Assembly: GCF_963675165.1 (NCBI RefSeq)
Contig: NC_087377.1
Span: 15,310,198 to 15,374,197 of the forward strand
From: Halichondria panicea
Taxonomy: Eukaryota; Porifera; Demospongiae; Suberitida; Halichondriidae
DNA length: 64,000 bases
Direction of reading: 5' to 3'
Shown: in pieces, positions 1-15,200 of the stretch
Numbering within the stretch: the first letter of the stretch is position 1
Layout of the letters: the number at the start of each line of letters is the position of its first letter
Program-made: the position numbers and the translations under genes
The notes under the pieces: generated by a model
The model's input: only the letters and a program-made list of their open reading frames with translations
Told to the model about the DNA's origin: nothing
The model's database searches: none

Positions 1-258
1 TTGGAGCAAAAAATGCTCAAGAATGTTTTAAGTACAAATTAAAGTTGATACTATACACATTCATTTAAGTTTAGTTTAGTTGTAGTTAGCTATATTATTA
101 TACGTAAGTGATACTATAATTATTATTGTACTTACAGGTGCATGATTTATATTTACCAAAGTTGATATACGCTTTTGGATATTGATTCCAGGTAGCTATA
201 ATTATGTTAGTGATGTAGTACATGTATACATACAAGTGGGTGGGTTGCATGAACTCAC

Positions 259-3200
259 TTCCACTGTCAATGATGTAAATTTGTGAGATGCGGTTGTTCA
301 ATTTCACTCTGTCATCTCGAGAGCCCATCACTACAGAGAAATGTTCGGAGGCCTCCAGCAAGTTGTCCATTGCTATGGAGATGTTAATACACTGCTCCTC
401 GGATTCAGTGAAGGTGAGAACAATAGAACCCATTCCAGTTTCAAATGAGAAGTCATCATCATCTGCACACAATACATACAGTAAAAGTACAGACTCCACT
501 TGGCTCAGGAAATTCTTGTAATTAACCAAGAGGTACAATAACACATGCAATAATTTCTCAGTTCTCTGTAGATGTATTCAACAGCCTATAAGGCATCCTC
601 ATGCACCTGTTGCATCTCCAGACACAGTGAAGACCATGGCATTGACGCTGGTCTCCAGCTCTCCGGACAGAGAGACACACACCTCAATCACTCCTGCTGA
701 TTCTGCTACCATTTCCGATTCTGGTTGCAGATCAAGAGTTACACCTGAGGGATAGAAGAAAAAAGCATGCAATAACCATCACTGTGAACAATCAAGATAT
801 TTACAACAGCTTGAGGAGTATCAGACTTGCCTGCACATTCATGGGTATCAGCTAGTTAATATAGATAGGCAGTGGTTAGGTATAAGACTGCATGTATAGC
901 TAGAGCCATTAGCAGTGGCGTAGGAAGGGGGGCTCCAGGGGCTGGAGCCCCCATCTTTCGAGGCTATATGACTTATCAAGCTGCACTATGTAGATATATC
1001 CATACTTTTTTCCATTTAAAAAACTAAATCCCCCCCATAGAGAAATTGCTTCCCACGTCACTGCATTAGTATATACAGTCATTATAATTATGCAGGGGAC
1101 AACACCACATACTATAGTATACTCTAGAGACTTGAATTATACATCAAACACTGTACTACACAACTCACAGTCATCATCTAAGCTGCACTATGTAGATATA
1201 TCCATACTTTTTCCATTTAAAAAACAAAATCCCCCCCCCATAGAGAAATTGCTTCCCACGTCACTGCATTAGTATATACAGTCATTATATGCAGGGGACA
1301 GCAACACGTACTATAATAATTATACTCTAGAGACTTGAATTATACATCAAACACTGTACTACACAACTCACAGTCATCATCTAGTATTGAGATTAGTGTG
1401 GACTCTTGCTTGAACTCTACACACGAGTCGTTGGTGGTCAGAACAGCCATAAACTGCTCAGTCTGTTCGTAGATATCATCATCGACGATATTGATGGTCA
1501 CACACATGTCCTGATCAGCATTGTCGGGCGTGAAAGTCAATTCGTAAGAGTCAGCACTAAAGTCCGCTGGAGTTGGAGAGGGTAGTGGCCCTAGTGGGGT
1601 GGGGGTGGAGGTTTAAAAAGTGGACCTTATAAAGTTGCAGTTTTTTTTAAACAACATTTTGCCTTGTCTCAAAAGTGACCTATTTTTACAGCTCTTTTAG
1701 GGCCAAAAATAGTTCACTACAAGTTATTATATTAGCTTACATGAGTACATAAACGATGATTTACCACATGCACAAAATACAGTACAGCACATGTGTCACT
1801 CACAAGTTAAAATATCCTCTGTAGTTAATGTGATGCTTGCATTTCTTTTGAGCACTCCATCGCAGATGTACACACACAAGGTGACGTTGCCGGCTGATTC
1901 CTCCACTTCCACAAATGGATCTCTGAAATCCACAAGCAACCCTACCGGAGACAAAAAAGCTGTCATAAGTACTTTCAATGGTAATTGAACTAGCTCTGTC
2001 AAGAATTAAGACAGTACCAGATGCACATAATTATATAGGACAACAATTGTGGACTCACGATCATCGTCCAGTATGGTGATAGTAGTTTGGTTGTCTGATC
2101 CAATGTCAACACACTCCTCCTCTGTGGACAGAGAGACAGTGAACACTTCTTCTTTATCCTCCACACACTCGTCGTTGATGATGGCCACACTCACACACTG
2201 AGTGAGGTCAGAATCTTGGTGCCACTCAAGAACAACATCCACTGAAATATAATCCTCATCTCCTACAACATAGAAGGAAATTTAATGTTGCTGTTAACAA
2301 CGGATAGTTCGACACCGTATTTAATTTGAGTAGTCTCATGACAGTATGTTGTGTCCTCAATCAAAAGGAAGGGAGGACTTTCACAAAACACAGCTATAGG
2401 AAAGTCTATACTACTGTACGGATGCTATATAAGGAATGTTGTGGGAATCACCTTGAGCAGTTCCTGAGCTGGTGATGACACTGACGCTCACAATATCTTG
2501 AAAGGGAAGCTGACTGAGAGAGACACACACCAGTACAGCTCCATCACTCTCATCCACGTTCAGACTAGTAGTCGTCACCACAGCAACTACAACTGGAGGA
2601 GATTTCAATGTACAATAGTGCAGAACAATAACTCGATCACTGTATATAATTATACACTAAATTATAGCTAGATCCACTGGTAATGAATGTGAAGTAGTTA
2701 GCAAAAGAGGGGTTGAGCAGAGGTGGTATAGATAATGCTCCCACATGAAAATGCCTGGAACTTAATTTTATAATTAAACCCATTCGAATGTAACGGTGTG
2801 AAGAGATCAGAGAGTAAGGAGGGTATTATAATTATACACATTATGATAATAATTATAAACACACATGCAGGGAATGCTAACAAAGGTTGCCTAACTTTTA
2901 CCTCCATTTCCTTCTTCAATCACGAGGGCCTGATCGCGACCTAGACAGACACCAGAGTCAGGAGACTCTATCCTCAACATCAACAGTGTGATGCCCTCCT
3001 TCAGATCGTCGGAGGGGTTGTGTAAATCCCGGCACAGCCCCGAATTTGTGATAGTATTATTGTACGTAGCACTGGTTCCAAACTCAACAGATAATAGCTC
3101 CGATACACTGCGTGCTTCACCTGTGGAGGTTACAAGTGATTACGTAATAATGTGTGCAGGGTGCATTTGTAACATTGAGAAAGAGCTACAACTATTACAT

Positions 3201-6200
3201 TGGCATAGGCTTTGTTATTTATATGCATGTACTTATGCATGTACATGCATGCATCTATACGTGGCTGAATGTCAGGCCTACCTCTGAGTATGTTGGTCAA
3301 TGACTCAATAGTGAATGTGATGTTAAAACTTCGTTGTATCTGACCGAATGTTTCTAAACAGGCTGTGCCATTTGTGCCCTCAGGAACTGTGTACTCTCTC
3401 ATTGATAGACCAACCTTGATAGCTGTGTGATAAGCAAATAGCAGTAACAACATCACATAATAATTATATACATGCAAGTGCTGTATATAAGTATAGTTGA
3501 ATTGTCATTCTCACTATCACTGTCGTCCATTATGACAACATCAAGAGACGAGTTGTCGAAGATAGCTGCCCCAGGAATAGTAGAGCCAGCAAAGTTGAGA
3601 CTGAACGATTGGTCGGACTCCACAATGTCATCATCAATAATCTCTAGACGTGCGGGCATGGCACAGAGTATAACTCCATCAGCCACACCTGCAGCTACTG
3701 GCACTGCCACTTGAAACTGAGAAAAGTCCTCGTCAAGAACTGCATTGATAAGAGATATACACATATTCAGCACCTATAATTATATACACACTAACAGTAT
3801 ACTGTTGAGGAATAATACAAGAAAGAGTAGATCAATACATGCAGACCATGCAGTTTATAAATGGGTATTACGGAATTTACTACACATACATAACTTTAAT
3901 TAATATGGAGACCTTCCTGAGCTGATAAATACATACGGTACATATACATAATTATATACACGTATCACAGTATACTCACTTGCATCGATGCCCATAGGTT
4001 CCAGTAGGATGTCAAACTCACACTCCACCCCTCCAGCTGGTACATCCAGTATGATGCACACATCGCTACTGTAAGCACCATCCGCCTCCATGACAGTAAC
4101 AGGAACGGAGGGCTCTTCAAAAGTGGCACTGACAACTGTGAATGTACAATCACAAACTGTTAAAATCACTCTATACAACAATGAGATGCTAAGTCAATTA
4201 TTTTGCACATAATACATTTAGCGTCTATACACTATATAATATACATGTATATATATGGCTGTGAATTATACACAAGCCTATCGCTAACTGACCCATGCAA
4301 ATCATTACACGAATTATTATCGATCATTTGCCTATGACAATTTAAAATGGTATATAAAAACTAACCGAAAGTACTATACAATCTTACATAGCTCTTACAA
4401 TCATTATCCTCAATACTGATGTCAAGTAGAATGTTGGAGTCAAAATTGACAAAAGGAGAAGCATCAACGATGAATATACTGAACGATTGTGTTCCCTCTA
4501 CTCTGTCATCATCAATGAGCTCAACTGAAGTGCACACTTCCATTTCACCCACTTCAATCACCACCACCTCATCTATTATTGAAAGATCTCCCATTGATGC
4601 TGCAGTGAATGATATTGATTAGATAGATACATGACTGTACATTAGACCACAAGACCCATGAGAACTCCAATCAGTATAAGGTGTTCTATAACAATGGTGT
4701 CCGTATCTTAACACATTGCTTCTTTCCACTGACAACCACCAGCCTTAGGAGGTCATTTATTATTAGGAGATATTTGATTATCAAAACTTTTTGTTTGGGA
4801 AACGAACACTAGTACATACCATAATCTCTACCTATGTGAAGTATGCTGAAAAACTGAACACAGAACGAAGAGATATATTAATTTTGTACTTATAGAGTCA
4901 CTGCAAAACTGAAAACATGCACAAAAAATATTTATATACACATGTCACGTACTGTCACACTGGGCTTGACTACCATATAGCTGGTTATTTTCTAGGCACT
5001 ATACATTTTCGCGGATTGCTAAAACAAAACATTTTCTTTTCGATGATATATAGCCGGTTCAAATAACGACATCCCTACAGTAATACCAATGTAAACTAAT
5101 TTTTGAGGCACTAACTTTTCGTGTTTCTTTAAATTCTCAAAAACCTCGAAAATTTCGTGCCTCAAAAATACTAGCTACACGGTATTCAGGCATGACTCGG
5201 ATATCCTGAGATGGCAACGCTATAAGCTATATAACAAATGCATGTACATGCAGTCACTCACCTGGTTTGTCTCCACCGTAGGAGAAGGACAGTGCAACAT
5301 CGATTGGACACTCTCGTCCACCGGCAGCATCTTGAGAGATGTAGACACACACTTGCAAGACCGTCCCCTCAACAGCAGACAGGGGAAATCCAGTTGTGTT
5401 AAGGGACACTGTCACAGCTACATACATGTGTGGGAGTGAGCGATGTGAGTATAGCATAGCACACGCGCATACATGCACTGGACAATTAAACATTTGATTG
5501 ACCACCATTGAAATATGATGACTATCATTTATGGTATATTGTGTGAGAGGGCAGGAACACACACGTACGTAATGTGTGTCACAAAAACTGTCATTTGTGA
5601 CTTATACTTCGACAAATGAACATGATAATAATTTATAGAGCGTTTTATTTTTTATTTGTGCATGTTTTTTATAAGTTAGAAGCTTACAATCAGCAGCGTT
5701 GTCCTCAATAGTGACTGTAGCTTCACAGTCGCTTACACACATCAAATTATCTGCAGGACTTCCGGCAAACCCTACGAAGTCAATCGTAGCCGTGAAGTTT
5801 TGCTCGTTTCCTTCAAACACGCTGTCATCCACAATAGCAATTTCAGTACATGCGATAGTCCCATTAAGGGGAATATTAGCACCGAACTCCACTCCGAACT
5901 CCACACCAGTGTTGAAGTCAGAGGATGAATCTGTTGAGGACAATATAATTGCAATAAGAACATGTCATTATGAAAGGTTTTTTCATAACTTAAAGCAGCT
6001 ATCGGAGCACATCAGTAACTATAGGGCTGCTGAGCTACAGATAATTATAATTATACTTCTAACGATACTAGTAACTGGTGTGCATACTTGTTTTGGCTCC
6101 ATCAATTGTTTCCAGCTCAACATCGATGGTCTGTTGAGAGCTCTCAGCCTCTGTGAGTATCTCCACACACACCATCAATGTTTCACTCCCCTCCACTGCA

Positions 6201-9200
6201 TTGTACTTGATCGGATTGAATCTCACAGTGGCCTCTGCATGTGTATAATATTATTTTGATGGCTAGTCTATAGTCAACTAGTCTATAGTCAAATGTATGC
6301 TCTAAAATTAAATGCTCTAATTACGAAAAAGTAATTATGGCTCTCACAGCTATTATACCGACTACTATCGAGCATTAAACATGTGAACTTTGCGCGAGGG
6401 TTGATCAATTCGTAACAATAAAATTGCAAAACCTAAATTGTTATTGGTAAATGCACACAATCCTTGCCAGAACGCAATAGTTAGATCGCAAATGGTGAAT
6501 ATAACCATGGGGAAGTAAAGGAAATTGTGGATGTGCATGGGTTCAATCAGAAATGTATAATTATAAATAATTATCATTATCACTCATCATTGCAATAGCC
6601 AGAGAACGACTTTGTGTCCAGTATACAATGCACATGTTACGTGTAATACACAACGCACCCTCATCATCAGCTATGTTGATATCTAGTTCATCGCCTAGGG
6701 CCGAAGCACCATCACCGAACAAAAAAAGTCCAATTCCCTCTTCCGTTTCTAGAAGTTCATCATCAATTATCATTATCTCGGCTGCACTAGTAAACGTCCC
6801 GTTGATATCAGCGGGTAAGAGAGTGCTATGATCAGCACTACCAAAGGATACCGTCATAGAAGTCGTACTGTAGTCTTCATTAAGTGCTGTTTGTGCAAAC
6901 AGTGTCAATATTCTTATAAGAGAAAAAAATAGCTTCTAGCTACAAAAGCGACATTTTAATTTAAAAAGGAAACATTGTGGCTAAGGATCAACTTACTTGC
7001 ACCAGAAGAAGAAACAAATAATTCTATTTCGATGATTCCCTGTACTCCGCCCTCAGGTACACTGTCAATAACTAAACGAGGGGAGACAGTGGCGTTTACT
7101 CCCTCTGTGACTGTCAGTTCTTCTGCCTCAAATGAAAATGTACCAGCTGCAGAAAAATGTAAGGACATGATAATTATCAGTAACTATAATTATTTTATAG
7201 ACATTCTACATAATAATTATAGTGAACGTGCAATTACATGCATGAAAGTAATGTATGTACGGTATATAGAGTATGGAGAGCGTACTGTTTATATCCAATA
7301 TGTTGATAGTCAGGTTAGCAGCAGCAGGGTCAACATTGGCATTTAATGAAGTCAAGTCAATAGAATAGGACTGGGTTGCCTCCAAGATGTCATCAGTCAT
7401 AGCCATAACATTGAAACAGACTTGAGAATTTCCCTCGTTCAATAATAAATTGCCAGGTACCGGAGTAGTGCTATTGTCATAGTCTTCCTCAGGCACTAAA
7501 TTGTGAGATAGAGCAAACTTGTGAACACAACATTCTATGCTATAATTATAGCAATGCCTATAGATATCGGATCTTCTATAGTATTACAGTAAAATTGCTC
7601 ATGATAATTAAGATGCTCAAAGAGCATTCACCCCGTGCGTTGAGCTTCGTCACAATGGCAAAACTTTTTATTATCATTATGGGGAATCGGGAATGTGATT
7701 AATTCAACGATTTGATCGATTAGAAAACAGTGTTATTTATTAAGATCGCCTATTATAACTATACCTCAACTACTTTTGTCTTAATAGCGGTTAAAGCAAT
7801 TCATGAAAGTGTCTAGTTTGCTCAAACAGCTCATTGATTGTACATATGTACTAGCTAGGGGTTATTATCGGCATAGTTGGCTTAATGTACACTAGTCTAG
7901 CTGTTCCACACTGGGTAATATACATATAATCAATGACATGCAGTCAGACATTCTGTATACATGCATGTATGGGTACGTACATGCATATTACCGACTGATG
8001 ATTAGAACTGTATTTCACCTGCTGTGATTCCGTTGAGCACATGATTGTACATAACCTCTCTCATAATAGTTCCACCAATTTTTCTCACGAGGTTAATACA
8101 GAAGGTCAGTTCAGTACCCTCCTTATGCTCAGCTACTGTAGCATTCAGTCCGATAATGGCATCTGAACAAAATTAATAATGGGCAAAGAATGAGAGCACA
8201 AAGTTAACTTTTGACTTAGACTTACATGCAGGGACATAATTATTTAGCGCTAAATCACTTGATCTCCAGCCAATCGGCTTACCTTCACGTGACAATGTTT
8301 TAAACATATCAACGTTGAACAAGTATATAGACACTCATGGCTTTCTACTGATGTACCTCAATAGCCACTTACCATCACGATCTGAAATCACAATAATTGT
8401 AGTGGAGATACTACCACCAGAGATTAAGGTATCGCTAAAAGAGATAGAAAAGGAGTGGAACGACTCAAAGTCATCATCGTCATTGATGGTGATATTGAAT
8501 TCGAAAGTTTGTGGATCCCCCGCAAAGAACATGATTTGTGTAGGTAGGGAGGCATCAGATGAATCTATATGAATGACGTGTAATTATACATGAACAGTAT
8601 AATTATAATGCCTGCTATAATTATTATAATTATGATGTCTTATTTTAATCTCGAGTGGTATTAAGCAGTGCAACGAGTCATGCTATGCGCAATGCTTCAC
8701 ATGCTAGAAAATCATTGCGTTCGTCATTGTCAATAGTGCCCGCAAGGTGAAAGGTAATTCCATTATTCCAGTATTCCAGTAGTCCACCATTCTATTTCAC
8801 CGATTCAAGACACCCATGAAATGTTTCACATGCCTAATCTCAGATACAGAAGGGTGGAATTTGTCTTCCCTTCTATACATGTATATAATACCCGGTGCAT
8901 GAATGTTGTGCGATGTGTACGTACCTGACTGTAGATCAATATTGAAGTCGACAATAAGTGAGACGTTGAAGTCAGCTTGGATCTCTCCAGTGAGGTGCTC
9001 CAGGGAACCAGTTACTGTGCATATAGAATCCTCCTCACAGGTGAAGGAGGCTTGGTCAAAAGTAATGGTTACATTCTCTGCCTCTATAAATGGGGGAACA
9101 AAATGATTTAACGAGCTAGTGTCTCGCAGAATGTTAAGTATATATAGGTATGGAAAAGAGAACACTTCAACTGCATAATTAGCATAACGCAGTTTGTGAT

Positions 9201-12200
9201 AATAATTATTAATCTCCGTTTATGAACATTCAAAAAATGTAATTTTAGCACAAAGTGTACTATCAGAATATACACACACCATCATCGAGGATGTTCAGTG
9301 ACAAGGGCAGAGTACCCGTTGTCAACACTCCCTCAGGTTCAATACTTGTGATATTCACGCTGAAGTCATGGTCAAACTCGAGATCATTGTCATCAACAAA
9401 GTTGATCATAATAGTCTCAGTCAAAATGGGGTCAACAGCACACGGCCCGAATGTGATATTTGGCATTGGCTCGTGAGTGAAGTCTTCTGTCACAACTGCA
9501 AAAATACAATTAATTGATTGTGTAATTTTTCGCTGGCGAGATGAATCAGTGTTGGATTACTGAAGTAATGCTCTTAGTTAGAGAGAACTCCATGCATGTG
9601 TCCTGTGAAGCTCAATGCTACAGTATAGAGCTAATATACGTCGTACCGTATAGCGGGTAATTTTCGTGGGGTAAAAAATTCGTTTAACTCGTCGTTTTCG
9701 TAGTAAAAAATTTTCGCTTAGTCTCGTTGCCTGTACTGCATGCGTTCCGGTAAGCCACGCCCACGTTAAAATTTCGTGAAGGTCAGCTTGTCATGTTATG
9801 GTCATGGTCATGTTACCATGCATGTGTCCCGTGAAGCTCAATGCTACAGTATAGAGCTAATACGTCGTACCGTATAGCGGGTAATTTTCGTGGGGTAAAA
9901 AATTGGTTCAACTCGTGGTTTTTGAAAGTAAAAAATTTCGCTTAGTCTCGTTGCCTGTACTGCATGCATTCATACGTTCCGGTAAGCCACGCCTACGTTA
10001 ACATTTCGTGGAGGTCAGCTTGCCCACGAAAATAACGAATAATTATTTTACCCCACGAAAATTACCTGCTACGGTATCTATACCGGCGTAACAATATAAC
10101 ACTCACCTGCATCTCCGTCCAGTAAAGTAAGAAAGACTATGATAGGTCTATCTAGATGAATATCACCGCCATCTGTTCGATTCAACGTAGCCACCACCAT
10201 CACCCCGCCACCTCCCTCTGAGTCAACAGCTGCGGGATCAAGGGTCAGCCCTACCTGAAAGTCACCGGCTGTATGGAGCAGAACATTCTATTATTTCCAT
10301 CACTTTATGTCATGGACATGATGTATCTATCGGTGTTATAATTATAGAGTCCAAAATCCTGAGGGATCATAATTCCCACACAAGTGGGATCAATTTTAGT
10401 TGGCACACATGTCACATATGTAAACATAATTATGCATACTGAAAATCATACTATTTACGGCTCATACGTAGCATGCATGCAGTCGGTTCGCCTTGTCCCA
10501 TTAGAAGTATTGTTACTCTTACTCTTAACCTTATACTTGTACTACTATGGAACGATAATTATGACTATATAGTATTGTCTGTCTGCACCGCATACCATCA
10601 TCATCCTCCACAAGCAAGTTGATTACTGAGGGGAATGTTCCTGAACACTCTGCAATGTCAGGAAGTGTGATAATTACACTCTCCGTGTACTCCAGAACTT
10701 CATCATCGATTATTGGGATTGTTAAATTGACTAAGCCGCTAGTCATCAAATCCATGATAGTTGCTTGCGGAATAGCCCCAATGTCCGTCATATTGTTGAG
10801 TGCAACAGGAGCTATAAAAATGGTCGAAAACAATTAATGTCTAGTTTAATTTCCTCTACTATATACTAACCTTGTGGTAGTACAGGAAGAAACTCAGTCA
10901 TCAAAGAAATGTTAAAGTCTCCATTCACTCTTATCGCAGAAATTGATGAAGTTGAAAAAGATAAAGCATAGTCTATTGTTGACATTGATTCTGAGAAAGT
11001 CATTATTGATAATGAAGAAAACGACAGTAAGCAGTCTGGGGGAGAGAGAAAGAGTAAAATGTTATTTTTAATTAGCAGTAATGATGCAGGTAAATTTTAT
11101 TTAACAATGTCTCGACTGACATAATTATACAGGCGGGAAATAACTATACTCATCGAAATTCGTACCGCTAGAAGTATGACAGCTAGATATAGATCATCTA
11201 TCTGCATGTGATACCTCTGATTATAGTATATGTGCATGTCTGTGTAACTCAAGGACTCAGTACTAATGTTGAATTTGTGCACCTATAGCTCTTTTGACAT
11301 AATTTTAGTTAAATATATATAGTGTCGATCTATCTATTATAATTATGCTGCTATGCATCATTTTTCTGGCAAAGTTTTTAACATAATGAACTTTCTCATA
11401 GACAAATAATCCAAGTACACAATTTGCTCACGCTCGGCCCTGGGCCACACGTGCTATGCATACTCCTAGCAATCATATACATGTAGTAATATCCTTACCT
11501 TCTTGATCTGTGATGATCACACTAACATCGCTGTCAGGGGGTATCTCAACAAAGGGAGAAGCCACAGATATTGTCGCTGTAAATATTTCGGGCCCTTCGA
11601 AGTTTTGGTCGTTCCTAACAGTAACCATAGCACAACTCACATTACTCGCAAGTGGAGACGCGAACGTAAAGTCCAAAGAGAGAGAGCCAATAAAATCTGT
11701 AATTACACATGTACATTGAGAGAATTTTTGCTGATGACTACTACCTCAGTATAATTATAGCCTCAAAATTATACGTACATTATAATTATGGTGATATCAA
11801 TTGACAAAGTATATAGCGAATACCAACAATCGTACCTGTTCCATCTGCACCAGGACCGGCAGGTAAGACAGTAACAGTTGCAAGTGGTTGTGTTACAACA
11901 CTACTAAATTCATCAATGCCTTCTAGCACCAAGCATATCATAGGAAAAACTCCGATAGCCCCTTCTTGAAACTCATAAGACATATCGTTGAAGTCAAACA
12001 CAGGACGAGTTTCTGAGAAAAAAAAATGCAATTAATAGAGTACTGCATGGTAGCTTAAAAGTATCCTTAAAAGCATCACCTGATGTGACGGAATTTGTGG
12101 AGACAGAAAGTACATTACTATTATAGCAAATTATATTGCAAAGGCTACATTTGGGGAGAGGCTGAAGTAAAGTATAGCGGGTAATTTTCGGGGGACAAAG

Positions 12201-15200
12201 TATTCGTGGTTCAGCAATGTTGAGACATTTCGTGGGTAATATTTTCGTGGTTGCTGCTTGCACTGCATGCAAGGTCGCTTCATTCGTGGGTAAAATATTC
12301 GTGGCCAGACCTTCAACCACGAAAACCACGAACATTTTGCCCCACGAAAATTACCCGCTATACGGTAAGTGCACATCCATGTTAACTGATTCATCATCAA
12401 CATGCAGATGTGAGGTAAAGAAGTTAAGAAATATTTATATAGTATTTCACTAAAAAAAAAGTGACACTATGCAGATTTTGCATCCAAATATTATTGTGCA
12501 TTACATTACATGCAGCATTAAATGTGAGTATAATATATACCGTAGAGAGGGTAATTTTCGTGGGGCAAAATATTCGTGGTTTTCGTGATTGAAGGTCTGA
12601 CCACAAATATTTTACCCACGAATGAAGCGACATTGCCTACCTTTACCTGCAGTGCAAGCAGCCACCACGAAAATATTACGAAATGACTAAATACTGCTCA
12701 ACCATGAATATTTTGTTCCCCGAAAATTACCCGCTATATACGGTAGTTTCATAAGACATTTGAATTGCCCTAACTAATACTAGCTAACGCACCTATTATT
12801 GTGGCTGCTGTTGAATTATATGACATGACTGCCACAGCCAAATTCAAAGTGGGTGGATCGTATTCAATAAGAAAGATTTCATCTCCTTCCAATATCCTGT
12901 CGCTGATTGTAGATATTCCATCAAAAGTAAAAGTCAGCATTTCAGGAGTGCAAGTTTCACATGCAGGGAATGTAACTGTTGTGTTCCCAGTGATTTCGTA
13001 ATCAAGATCCGACACTGCAATAAAAAACAGATTATAACATTTGTCACACGTATTTTACTGGTGCATGGGATGTCACATGACACTTATATAACTTATATAT
13101 ACGTCCTTGTCATATTGTTAATTATGTCATGTACAGTGCATGGGAACCATGTCACAAACGACAAATGATAAGTTTGCCGATATGTCACTAAGTGCAAAAT
13201 GGTATGCAAGAAAAACTTAAGTGTTAGCTACAGTTTGACTGACCTGCAGTACCGCTAATAAATGCCAAGTTTATCGAAACGTCAGTTATTCCTGTTGTAC
13301 CAGTACTGAGGATTAAACGACCACTGAAGGTGAGGTTGTCTCCCTCCGTAACATTGACAGGTTCAATAAATGAAAAAGAATCAATACCTGCAAAAGAGAT
13401 GAATGTAATAACTAATTATTATGTATAATTATATTATAGTTATTGCTCATTGTGGTCAGACATCAAAGGATAGTAAATACAGTACAAGTACAGTACATTC
13501 CTCAGTACTAATGGTGATGATAATTATATATAACAAGAGTAGATAAGAGTAAGAGTGTTGAACTGCTGTAGTAATCGTGGAACCGCATTTGCCTTGACAT
13601 GCGTCATCACTGTCATCACTATTCAATTAGTGAGTGCTGGTAAGTAAACTGTGGTCTGTGGTTTGTAGCACTAAACTGTGCAATCACAGCATGTGCAGTT
13701 TCTGGGAAGTGTTGCTATTCAGTACTAATTACTATCAAGTGATGCCGCAGGAGCAGGAAATTGCTGTTACTAGCAGTTCAACACTCTTACTCTTATCTAC
13801 TCTTGTATATAATTATAGGTTTTCTTATGCAATTCTCAGAATTTTAGTATAGTATACGTACTATTGATATCATTGATGAAGAGCGTAGTCTCATTGTTAA
13901 CTGAATCAACAGTGTACAGGTCACTCTCCAGGATAATGATTGTGAAATATTCTGTTCCTTCAAGTAACACATCAGAATGAGCATTAACTGGAATCGGTGC
14001 CTGGCTGCCAGACGGTACGAAAACAACTGGTGTTGTACTGAAATTACTATCAGCATTACCTATAGAAATAACACAGTGAAGATGATAATTACATTATTTA
14101 ATGGGCATTATAATTATATCAAGTACACACATGGAAGACTCATATATATACCTATAGGCCTGCGTGTGCAAGGAAACATGCAGTGATGAATTGTTTAATA
14201 GCAGTCTAATAACCGTGAAAATAATTATGTCACCTTATAGATATTAGACTTATACCTGTACATGTATATATAATAGCTATAATGCTCACACCTAACCACC
14301 AAACTGATACATATATACAGTGGTTTGTACAAAAGTTGTCCAGAGCAAAGGCAATTAACAATTAATTGCAAAACCACTTTTGTTCTGGACAACTGTTGTG
14401 CAAACCACTGTACCTCGATCCTGAGGTACAGGTTTAGCTATAGATCTATAATCCATACTGACATCAACCATCTATATAGGGGTTTATAAACAGCACACAC
14501 GAGCTTTACTCGATGAAAATCGTCCCGCTATAACCGTGCCATAATTATACACACGCACCTGCAGTTCCCGGGATAAATCCTAGGAGAACAGATACTTCAG
14601 CTTCAAGAGTTGAAGCGGTAGTTATTATTATATCGATGCTGTCGTTTTCATCCACAGTGTACGAAGCCATCTCAAAGCGAAAGATCGCATCTGTATAATT
14701 ATGTCCATTAAGTGAATGCATATTATAGTGGTGCAAATGTTCTTATGATAGTACCCATGGCACACGCATAATTATATTATATAGCAAGCGTTAATGGATA
14801 GTGCTTACAAATAATGAATGTGTATACCGTATAGATAGTAATATTCTAGCTAGAAATTTCTGCGGCCCAACAATTCTGCAAATTCTGCGAATGAATGAGT
14901 AAACGCAGAAATATTATCCGCAAATGCTTATTAACCACGCCTATTTTTACAGTTGAAAGTTTAATTTGCAGAAATATTATCCGCACAAGGTCTTTTTACA
15001 GCTATTTGCAGAATTTATGGGCCGCATAAATTTCTAGCTAGCTATACGGTACCAGGAGCACATGACAGAATCCTCCTGACGGTACTCAGTCATCGATTAT
15101 TGATAATGGCAATAGTATTCCACCATGCACGCACATGCATGGCTCATTAGTACGTATAGGCCCGAGGGCTCACTATACTAGTGCCAATAATTACTATGTG

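Larger units (their letters stand above)
259..5417 (-). other. CalxL Calx-beta domains 15-20
   Basis: Exons A/B: D15 5262-5417 and 4399-4599; D16 3980-4135 and 3515-3739; D17 3282-3422 and 2902-3120; D18 2452-2592 and 2059-2262; D19 1804-1941 and 1372-1566; D20 607-744 and 259-462. These are nearly identical to CalxR domains 12-17. D18 B differs from its partner at 3 of 68 residues, and D16 B at 8 of 75. All six domains carry the paired A/B cysteines. After the donor at 258-257 the gene continues left. Bases near 161-200 still align in reverse complement with the last 40 bases of the window. Confidence 0.88.

Noticed and set aside
5699-6259. 186-residue plus-strand open frame
   Set aside because: It is the antisense shadow of CalxL domain 14 exons; low Asp/Val codon complexity makes such antisense frames common here.
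12131-12633. Overlapping frames of 69-113 residues on both strands
   Set aside because: They are produced by foldback MITEs, not by genes.
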